Assembly (NCBI GenBank): GCA_018883305.1
Contig: VEQI01000221.1
Span: 1-5,954 of the forward strand
Length of the DNA stretch: 5,954 nt
Reading direction: 5' to 3'
From: Limnohabitans sp.
Lineage (GTDB): Bacteria > Pseudomonadota > Gammaproteobacteria > Burkholderiales > Burkholderiaceae_C
Part shown: positions 1-4,943 of the stretch, piece by piece
Numbering within the stretch: the first letter of the stretch is position 1
Layout of the letters: the number at the start of each line of letters is the position of its first letter
The notes under the pieces: generated by a model
Seen by the model: only the letters and a program-made list of their open reading frames with translations
Database searches by the model: none
What the model was told of the DNA's origin: nothing
Translations under genes and position numbers: made by a program

Positions 1-1
1 C

Positions 2-1240
2 TTTCCCACCCATGGAGCGCCGCTGGCCTTGTCCGCAGTGGCCCAGCAAGGCTGGCAACTGTTGCGGGGTGATCTGCCGTTCCCCCTGGCGGTGCTGCGT
101 CGGCAGGCGTTGGTGCACAACCTGTCATGGATGCGCCAGTTTTGTGACCAGCGCGGCATTTCGCTGGCGCCGCACGGCAAGACCACCATGTCGCCACAGC
201 TTTATCAGTTGCAGTTGTCGGCCGGGGCCTGGGCCATCAGCTTTGCGACGGTGTATCAGGCCGGCATCGGGGTGGCCCATGGTGTGCGACGGGTTCTGAT
301 TGCCAATCAGGTGTTGCAGGCCGCCGACCTGGATGGACTGGCCCATTTGCTGGCCACCACGCCTGGACTGGAGGCGATGTTCCTGGTCGACTCGATCGCG
401 CAAATCGAGCAGATCGAGCACTGGCGGGCCAGTCGCTCCAGTGCCATCGTCTTTGCCGTGTTGCTGGAGCTGGGACTGGCGGGCCAGCGTACGGGTTGTC
501 GGACCCATGAACAGGCCATGGCCGTGGCACAACGCATCCATGCCAGCCCGGCACTGCGGTTGGTGGGCATCGAAACTTATGAAGGGGGCTTGGCCACGTG
601 TGAGCACGCGCATGACACACAGGCCGTGCTGGACCTGATGGCGCGTTTGCAAGCCGTGGCCCAGGCGTGTGATGCACGAGACTGGTTTGACGCTGAGGAG
701 GTCCTTATCACGGCGGGTGGCTCGGCGCTGTTCGATGTGGTGGCGCGTGATCTGCGCCCGCGTCTGTCCCGCCCTGCACGCGGTGTGTTGCGTTCAGGCT
801 GCTACCTTACCCACGACCATGTGCAATACCGGCAATTGCTGCGCTGTGTCGCGGAACGCTTGCAACTCACACAGACGCTGGAGCCTGCGCTGGAGGTGTT
901 GAGCGTGGTCCAGTCCTGTGCCGAGCCCGGTCTGGCGCATCTGAGCATGGGCAAGCGCGACGTGTCGTATGACCGCGATCTCCCCGTGCCGCTGTGGCGC
1001 GCCCAGGTGGGGGACATGCAGACGCAGGCCGTGCCCTCGCACTGGCAGGTGGTTGCACTCAATGACCAACATGCCCATCTACGGTACGACGCCCAGCGGC
1101 CCGCGCATGAGCATCCCCAGGTGGGAGAGATCGTGGGCAGTGGCATTTCCCATCCGTGCACCACGTTTGACAAATGGCGCTGGATGCCCGTGGTGGACGA
1201 TGACTATCGGGTGGTGGAGGCGATCACGATTCATTGCTGA
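2..1240 (+). CDS. D-serine dehydratase-like PLP-dependent amino acid deaminase (5'-truncated)
   Basis: Fold-type III PLP enzyme with an alanine racemase-like N-terminal barrel and a C-terminal D-serine dehydratase-like domain. The family removes ammonia from D-serine, D-threonine or related hydroxy-D-amino acids, using PLP plus a metal ion in the cytoplasm. Counting from the TTG at 29, the PLP lysine is K51 in APHGKTTM. The usual family metal ligands are the His and Cys of SHPCTTFDKW (H375, C377), preceded by LNDQHAHL at 344-351. The reading frame is open to the window edge, and the upstream codons (GAPLALSAVAQQGW) resemble homologous N-termini, so the true start lies outside and the TTG is probably internal. 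The ATG at 12 is in another frame. The gene ends 21 bases before the convergent rsmI stop, with no clear terminator between. The exact substrate cannot be told from sequence; the HGKTTM motif differs from the PHxKTHK of classical Dsd1 enzymes. Confidence 0.88.
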   Translation, partial: FPTHGAPLALSAVAQQGWQLLRGDLPFPLAVLRRQALVHNLSWMRQFCDQRGISLAPHGKTTMSPQLYQLQLSAGAWAISFATVYQAGIGVAHGVRRVLIANQVLQAADLDGLAHLLATTPGLEAMFLVDSIAQIEQIEHWRASRSSAIVFAVLLELGLAGQRTGCRTHEQAMAVAQRIHASPALRLVGIETYEGGLATCEHAHDTQAVLDLMARLQAVAQACDARDWFDAEEVLITAGGSALFDVVARDLRPRLSRPARGVLRSGCYLTHDHVQYRQLLRCVAERLQLTQTLEPALEVLSVVQSCAEPGLAHLSMGKRDVSYDRDLPVPLWRAQVGDMQTQAVPSHWQVVALNDQHAHLRYDAQRPAHEHPQVGEIVGSGISHPCTTFDKWRWMPVVDDDYRVVEAITIHC

Positions 1241-1261
1241 ACGTGCAGTGCCAGCCAGGCA

Positions 1262-2191
1262 TCAATCTTCGCCCGAGTCCTGGCTGTCCTGGCGCAAACG
1301 AAGCGCCTGCTCATACAGGGCGTTGCGGGCCTGGCCCGTGATGTCGGCGGCCAATCGCACAGCGGTTTTGACCGGTAGCTCTTGCAGCAACAGGCGCAAC
1401 ACCCGGTCGTCCGTTGTTGCGGTATCCGATACCCCGGCTTTGGGGTGTACCACCAGGGCAAACTCGCCCCGCGTACGGTGGGGCGTGGCTTGCAACCAGG
1501 CCGGCAGGGTTTGCGCAGACAGCGTGGCGATTTCTTCGAATTGCTTGGTCAGTTCACGGCCCACGGTGATCTGGCGTGACCCCAGCGCCTGGAGTGCTTG
1601 GGCCAGCGGCTCGATGCGGTGCGGCGCTTCCAGCAGTACCTGTGCCCGGGGCTCTTGAGCCATGGCGTTCACCTGCGCCTGACGCTCTTGCGCGCGTGAC
1701 GACAAAAAGCCAAGGAACAGGAAACCCGGATGCGCGTCCGCCCATTGACCGCTGACACTGAGCAAGCTGGTGACGCTGCTGGCGCCGGGCAGGGGGATCA
1801 CCCGCAAACCAACGGCCTGCACGCGGGCCACCAGGCGGGCACCGGGATCACTGATGGCCGGTGTGCCTGCGTCACTCACCAAGGCCACGCGTTGGCCCTG
1901 ACGCAGCCGATCGATCACCGTTTCGCTGCTGGCGGATTCATTGTGCTGGTGCACGGCCAGCCAGGCGGCCGGGGGGTGGTCAATGCCATAGGCGCGCAGC
2001 AACGCCTGGCTGTGTCGCGTGTCCTCACAAGCCACGGTGTTCACCAGCTGCAGCACATGCAGGGCACGCAGACTGATATCGGCAAGATTACCAATGGGCG
2101 TGGCCACCACATACAGGGCGCCCTCGGGATAATCCTGCCCAGCCGCTGCGGCGTGGGCCGCGGCACGGGCCGCATCAAATGAAGCGCTCAC
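1262..2191 (-). CDS. rsmI: 16S rRNA (cytidine(1402)-2'-O)-methyltransferase RsmI
   Basis: RsmI (YraL) methylates the 2'-OH of C1402 in the ribosomal decoding centre with S-adenosylmethionine. The 309-residue product carries the family motifs in order: VVATPIGNLADISLRAL (28-44), ACEDTRHS (54-61), VSDAGTPAISDPGARLV (105-121), PLPGASSVTSLL (133-144), FLFLGFLS (157-164), LLEAPHRI (186-193) and VGRELTKQFEE (210-220). This is the tetrapyrrole-methylase fold. The start is a GTG: an in-frame TGA lies immediately upstream, so no longer version exists, and AAGGAG (plus-strand 2196-2201) sits four bases before it as a Shine-Dalgarno. About 24 residues precede the conserved core, which I recall as usual for Burkholderiales and which accounts for the slightly long protein. 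The 5' end overlaps the divergent yraN start by 13 bases. Function is very secure. Confidence 0.96.
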   Translation of the reverse strand: MSASFDAARAAAHAAAAGQDYPEGALYVVATPIGNLADISLRALHVLQLVNTVACEDTRHSQALLRAYGIDHPPAAWLAVHQHNESASSETVIDRLRQGQRVALVSDAGTPAISDPGARLVARVQAVGLRVIPLPGASSVTSLLSVSGQWADAHPGFLFLGFLSSRAQERQAQVNAMAQEPRAQVLLEAPHRIEPLAQALQALGSRQITVGRELTKQFEEIATLSAQTLPAWLQATPHRTRGEFALVVHPKAGVSDTATTDDRVLRLLLQELPVKTAVRLAADITGQARNALYEQALRLRQDSQDSGED

Positions 2192-2580
2192 TCAACTCCT
2201 TCACTGACCGTTCAGGTTGCACACCCCGCACCACCAAAGCCATGGGTGATGCGGCCGAGGATGACGCCTTGCGTCATTTGCAGGCCCAAGGCCTGCGCTT
2301 GCTTGAAAGCCATTATCGGACGCCCGGACGCGGGGGCGGAGAAATCGACCACATCATGCGCGCGCCTGATGGCACGGTGGTTTTTGTGGAGGTTCGTTGG
2401 CGCCGCACTGAACGGTATGGTGGTGCGTTAGCCAGCGTCACGGCCACCAAGCAGCGCCGTCTCATTTGGGCTGCGCGTCATTACCTGCGGCGTTTTTCCA
2501 CGCCACCGCCGTGTCGCTTTGATGTCGTGGGCCTGGGGCCGCAAGGCGTGGTGTGGATCCAGGGCGCGTTTGACGCGTGA
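2179..2580 (+). CDS. yraN: YraN family protein (UPF0102, nuclease-like fold)
   Basis: A 133-residue protein of the UPF0102/YraN family, whose fold resembles restriction endonucleases and Holliday-junction resolvases; its cellular role is unsettled. Visible family motifs are GDAAED with E27, the GEID turn with E55 and D57, FVEVRWRR with E71, K91 in the TATKQRR segment, and the closing CRFDVVGLG strand. These acidic residues plus the lysine fit a PD-(D/E)XK-like site, though activity is only inferred. Two in-frame starts exist: ATG 2179 and ATG 2242. Neither has a good Shine-Dalgarno. I prefer 2179 because family members usually carry a stretch with TTK before the GDAAE motif (here TTKAMGDAAE), which the later start would remove. 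The residue after GEID is His rather than the common Leu. yraN leads the yraN-diaA-dolP run, as in E. coli, with a 63-base gap to diaA. Confidence 0.9.
   Translation: MKRSLNSFTDRSGCTPRTTKAMGDAAEDDALRHLQAQGLRLLESHYRTPGRGGGEIDHIMRAPDGTVVFVEVRWRRTERYGGALASVTATKQRRLIWAARHYLRRFSTPPPCRFDVVGLGPQGVVWIQGAFDA
2196..2201 (-). promoter_or_regulatory. rsmI Shine-Dalgarno, deciding the GTG start
   Basis: On the minus strand AAGGAG is followed by TTGA and then the GTG start of rsmI. The strong match and short spacing, with the in-frame TGA directly before the GTG, fix this unusual start codon. The site lies inside the first codons of yraN if that gene starts at 2179. Confidence 0.75.
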
Positions 2581-2604
2581 TGCCGCACTTCGCCAGTGCA
2601 CCTA

Positions 2605-2618
2605 GACCCTGTCGGGTC
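2605..2618. repeat. short inverted repeat upstream of diaA
   Basis: GACCC at 2605-2609 and GGGTC at 2614-2618 form a perfect 5-bp stem around TGTC. It covers the place where a -35 box would sit relative to the -10-like element at 2631. It could be an operator half-site pair, a weak hairpin after yraN, or chance. No T-run follows, so it is not a clear terminator. Confidence 0.3.
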
Positions 2619-2630
2619 ATACCCCGCGGT

Positions 2631-2636
2631 TATGAT
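2631..2636 (+). promoter_or_regulatory. putative -10 element of a diaA promoter
   Basis: TATGAT matches the sigma-70 -10 consensus in 5 of 6 bases, in an otherwise GC-rich 63-base gap between yraN and diaA. Seven to eight bases after it is the A of the diaA ATG at 2644. No good -35 box is seen at 16-18 bases (CCTGTC at the 17-base position). A promoter here would give a leaderless or nearly leaderless message for diaA and the coupled dolP. Confidence 0.4.
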
Positions 2637-2643
2637 ATGCGCC

Positions 2644-3243
2644 ATGCTTGAGCAACGCATCGAACAGCAGTTCATTGACAGTGCCGACCTGAAATACCAG
2701 GCCGCACAAGTGCTGGCCAAACCGATTGCAGCGGCCATTCAGGCCCTCCTGGCCTGCGTGACCAGCGGTGGCAAGGTGCTGGCGTGCGGTAACGGTGGAT
2801 CGGCTGCGGATGCCCAGCACTTCGCCGCCGAGTTTGTGGGCCGCTTTGAACGTGAACGACCCGAGCTCGGGGCCCTGGCGCTCACCACGGACAGCTCCAT
2901 TCTGACGGCCATCGCCAATGACTACAGCTACCTGCAAATTTTTTCCAAGCAGGTGCGCGCCCTGGGCCAGCCCGGCGATGTCTTGCTGGCCATATCCACC
3001 AGCGGCAATTCCGCCAACGTGATGGCTGCCATCGAGGCCGCCCATGAGCGCGACATGACCATCGTGGCGCTCACCGGCCGAGGGGGCGGCAAGATCGGAC
3101 AACAACTGCGCGACACCGACGTGCACATCTGCGTGCCCCATGAGCGCACAGCCCGCATCCAGGAGGTTCACCTGCTGGTGCTCCACTGCCTGTGCGATGG
3201 CGTGGACAACCAATTACTCGGCGAACAGGAAGGTAACCCATGA
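2644..3243 (+). CDS. diaA: SIS-domain protein, DiaA/GmhA family (DnaA initiator-associating protein or phosphoheptose isomerase)
   Basis: A 199-residue sugar isomerase (SIS) domain protein. E. coli DiaA is a tetramer that helps ATP-DnaA assemble at oriC; the close relative GmhA isomerises sedoheptulose 7-phosphate for lipopolysaccharide heptose. Motifs: CGNGGSAADAQHFAAEF (48-64), LTAIAND (87-93), GDVLLAISTSGNSANV (111-126), VALTGRGGGK (141-150), RIQEVHLLVLHCLCD (171-185). Gene position and stretches such as KQVRALG, RDMTIVALTG and LHCLCD favour DiaA. However, H59, E63, Q173 and H181 match the GmhA metal/catalytic set, two of which (E, H) are lost in E. coli DiaA, so isomerase activity is possible. 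ATG 2644 gives the usual family length; an in-frame ATG at 2632 and GTG at 2596 lie upstream, none with a Shine-Dalgarno. The stop overlaps the dolP start (ATGA), implying translational coupling. Confidence 0.9.
   Translation: MLEQRIEQQFIDSADLKYQAAQVLAKPIAAAIQALLACVTSGGKVLACGNGGSAADAQHFAAEFVGRFERERPELGALALTTDSSILTAIANDYSYLQIFSKQVRALGQPGDVLLAISTSGNSANVMAAIEAAHERDMTIVALTGRGGGKIGQQLRDTDVHICVPHERTARIQEVHLLVLHCLCDGVDNQLLGEQEGNP
3227..3233 (+). promoter_or_regulatory. dolP Shine-Dalgarno inside the diaA 3' end
   Basis: AGGAAGG lies six bases before the dolP ATG at 3240, inside the last codons of diaA. With the ATGA stop/start overlap it supports coupled translation of the two genes. Confidence 0.65.
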
Positions 3244-3893
3244 AACAACATCATCGTCTGTGGACCCGTGCAGCAGCCGGGCTGGCCCTCGTCATGAGTT
3301 TGGGCGCTTGCGCTCCGCTGGTGGTGGGCAGCATGGTGGGTGGCGCCATGGTGGCCAGCGACCGTCGCACCTCGGGCATTCAGCTGGAGGACGAAGGCAT
3401 TGAACTGCGAGGCGGCAATCGCATCCGCGAGATGCTGGGTAGCCGCGTGCACATCAATATCACCAGCTACAACCGCCAGGTTCTGCTGACCGGCGAGGTG
3501 CCGACGCAGAAAGACAAAGATTACGCCAACCAGCTGATTTCCCAGGTGGAGAACGTGCGCACCGTGGTCAACGAGCTGGCTGTGGCGCCCACCAGCTCGT
3601 TGTCTGATCGTTCCATGGATGCGCTGATCTCGGGCAAGGTCAAGGCCAGCATGGTCGACAGCAAGGACATCTTTGCCAACGCTTTCAAGGTGGTGACGGA
3701 GCGCGGTACGGTGTACCTGATGGGCCGTGTCACGCAACGTGAAGCCCAGCGTGCCACCGACCTGGCGCGGCAGGTCAGCGGCGTCAAGAAAGTGGTGCGG
3801 GTCTTCGACATCCTGACGGAAGAAGAGCTGCAGGCCCTGCTGCCCCCGCCGCCCAAGAACGCCGCCCCGGCCACCAGCAGCGAAGCCAAGTAA
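3240..3893 (+). CDS. dolP: Outer-membrane BON-domain lipoprotein, DolP (YraP) family
   Basis: A 217-residue lipoprotein that supports outer-membrane integrity in the family; the meningococcal antigen GNA2091 (NMB2091) is, from memory, a relative in a similar gene cluster. The N-terminus has a basic region, a hydrophobic stretch (about 11-21) and a lipobox ending L-G-A-C with lipidated C24. Ala at +2 predicts sorting to the outer membrane. Two BON domains follow, roughly 47-115 (VHINITSYNRQVLLTGEV, 70-87) and 124-192 (GTVYLMGRVTQREA at 156-169; SGVKKVVRVFDIL at 180-192). A proline-rich, Ala/Ser-rich tail (201-217) extends beyond the E. coli protein. By my hand alignment the BON2 tryptophan used by E. 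coli DolP for membrane contact (W127) is Leu (L129). It is the last gene of the run, 18 bases from the convergent dehydrogenase stop. Confidence 0.93.
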   Translation: MKQHHRLWTRAAAGLALVMSLGACAPLVVGSMVGGAMVASDRRTSGIQLEDEGIELRGGNRIREMLGSRVHINITSYNRQVLLTGEVPTQKDKDYANQLISQVENVRTVVNELAVAPTSSLSDRSMDALISGKVKASMVDSKDIFANAFKVVTERGTVYLMGRVTQREAQRATDLARQVSGVKKVVRVFDILTEEELQALLPPPPKNAAPATSSEAK

Positions 3894-3911
3894 GGGACCA
3901 GGCCCCCGGGA

Positions 3912-4826
3912 TCACTTCAGCCGCTTGACCAGGCTGGAGGTGTCCCAGCGGCTGCCGCCGAGCTGCTGCACGTCGGCGTAAAACTGGTCCACCAAGGCGG
4001 TGACGGGCAAACGAGCGCCGTTGCGCTTGGCCTCGTCCATGGCCAGGCCCAGGTCCTTGCGCATCCAGTCCACGGCAAAGCCGAAGTCGAATTTGTCGGC
4101 CACCATGGTTTTGCCACGGTTGTCCATTTGCCAGCTTTGAGCGGCTCCTTTGCCAATCACGTCCAGCACCAGGTTGACGTCCAAGCCCGCCCGGGTCCCA
4201 AAGGCAATCCCCTCGCTCAGGGCCTGCACCAGTCCAGCAATGCAGATTTGATTGACCATCTTGGTGAGTTGGCCCGCACCACTCTCTCCCATTAGGGTGA
4301 AGGCGCGGGAGAACGCCATGGCCACGGGTTTAACTTGTTCAAAGACGGCCGCATCACCGCCACACATCACGGTGAGCTGACCATTTTGTGCGCCCCCTTG
4401 TCCGCCCGAGACGGGGGCGTCGATGAAGGCGGCGCCCTTGGCTTTGGCCGCTTGGTACAGCTCACGTGCCACGTTGGCGGACGCGGTGGTGTGGTCCACC
4501 AGGATGGCGCCGGCCTTCATGCCGGCCAGTGCGCCGTCCGGCCCCAGGATGACGGAGCGCAGATCGTCGTCGTTGCCGACGCAGCAAAACACGATGTCCG
4601 CGCCTTGTGCGGCTTCGCGGGGCGTGGAGGCGCTGCGCGGCGCCTTGCTGGCGGAGAACTCCTGGCACCAGGCCTGGGCTTTGGCAGGGTTGCGGTTGTA
4701 CACCGTGACGGCATGACCTGCTTGTGCCAGATGGCCAGCCATGGGGTAGCCCATCACGCCCAGGCCGATGAAGGCCACAGCCGTGGAGGGGGTGGAGTCG
4801 TAGGTGCGGGGGTTGATGCTGGACAT
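3912..4826 (-). CDS. NAD(P)-dependent oxidoreductase, 3-hydroxyisobutyrate dehydrogenase family
   Basis: A 304-residue beta-hydroxyacid dehydrogenase, of the group that includes 3-hydroxyisobutyrate dehydrogenase and tartronate semialdehyde reductase. It oxidises a short beta-hydroxyacid or reduces the matching semialdehyde. The N-terminal Rossmann motif is FIGLGVMG (19-26); Asn-Arg (44-45) after the second strand suggests NADP(H) rather than NAD(H). The substrate loop DAPVSGGQGGAQNG is at 136-149, the catalytic lysine is K189 in GAGQLTKMVNQ, and the helical C-terminal half contains KFDFGFAVDWMRKDL (245-259). The ATG at 4826 is the best start, but it has no Shine-Dalgarno and leaves about 14 residues before the Rossmann core; the GTG at residue 17 is a less likely alternative. 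It lies 117 bases after the PilT-like gene on the same strand. No neighbouring pathway gene identifies the substrate. Confidence 0.9.
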   Translation of the reverse strand: MSSINPRTYDSTPSTAVAFIGLGVMGYPMAGHLAQAGHAVTVYNRNPAKAQAWCQEFSASKAPRSASTPREAAQGADIVFCCVGNDDDLRSVILGPDGALAGMKAGAILVDHTTASANVARELYQAAKAKGAAFIDAPVSGGQGGAQNGQLTVMCGGDAAVFEQVKPVAMAFSRAFTLMGESGAGQLTKMVNQICIAGLVQALSEGIAFGTRAGLDVNLVLDVIGKGAAQSWQMDNRGKTMVADKFDFGFAVDWMRKDLGLAMDEAKRNGARLPVTALVDQFYADVQQLGGSRWDTSSLVKRLK

Positions 4827-4897
4827 GGCGATGAATTCGGGGTGGTGGATGAGGGGGGTGGATCGTGCGCTGACCGATGGGCGGCGCTGTGGTTGCC

Positions 4898-4903
4898 ATC
4901 ATA
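4898..4903 (-). promoter_or_regulatory. possible -10 element of a dehydrogenase promoter
   Basis: On the minus strand TATGAT matches the -10 consensus in 5 of 6 bases. It lies about 70 bases before the dehydrogenase ATG, within the 117-base gap after the PilT-like gene. No good -35 is seen at 16-18 bases. If used, it would give a leader of about 65 bases; otherwise the gene would depend on readthrough from upstream. Confidence 0.3.
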
Positions 4904-4943
4904 GAGCGACTGGCCAGGGCCTGCCATGACTGGGATATTGCAT

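Noticed and set aside
969..1658. 229-codon plus-strand frame spanning the 3' ends of the deaminase and rsmI
   Set aside because: It overlaps two strongly supported genes in other frames, is rich in Arg, Trp, Ser and Cys, and has no motif.
2128..2133. GATAAT as a -10 box for yraN inside rsmI
   Set aside because: No recognisable -35 at 16-18 bases and it lies in coding sequence; not enough to call.
2596..2643. N-terminal extension of diaA from GTG 2596
   Set aside because: No Shine-Dalgarno, not part of the family's usual length, and it would run through the putative promoter. ATG 2644 gives the expected 199 residues.
2617..3213. 198-codon minus-strand frame antisense to diaA
   Set aside because: A shadow of the SIS-domain gene; no ribosome binding site or domain was seen.
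3894..3911. Possible bidirectional terminator between dolP and the dehydrogenase
   Set aside because: Only a 6-bp CCCGGG palindrome with no loop and no T-run; too short for a convincing intrinsic terminator.
4335..4904. 189-codon plus-strand frame antisense to the dehydrogenase
   Set aside because: Gly/Ala/Val-rich translation opposite a clear Rossmann-fold gene.
4908..4933. Direct repeat GACTGG spaced 20 bases apart upstream of the dehydrogenase
   Set aside because: Two copies of a 6-mer in GC-rich DNA are expected by chance. The spacing is suggestive of two helical turns but unsupported otherwise.
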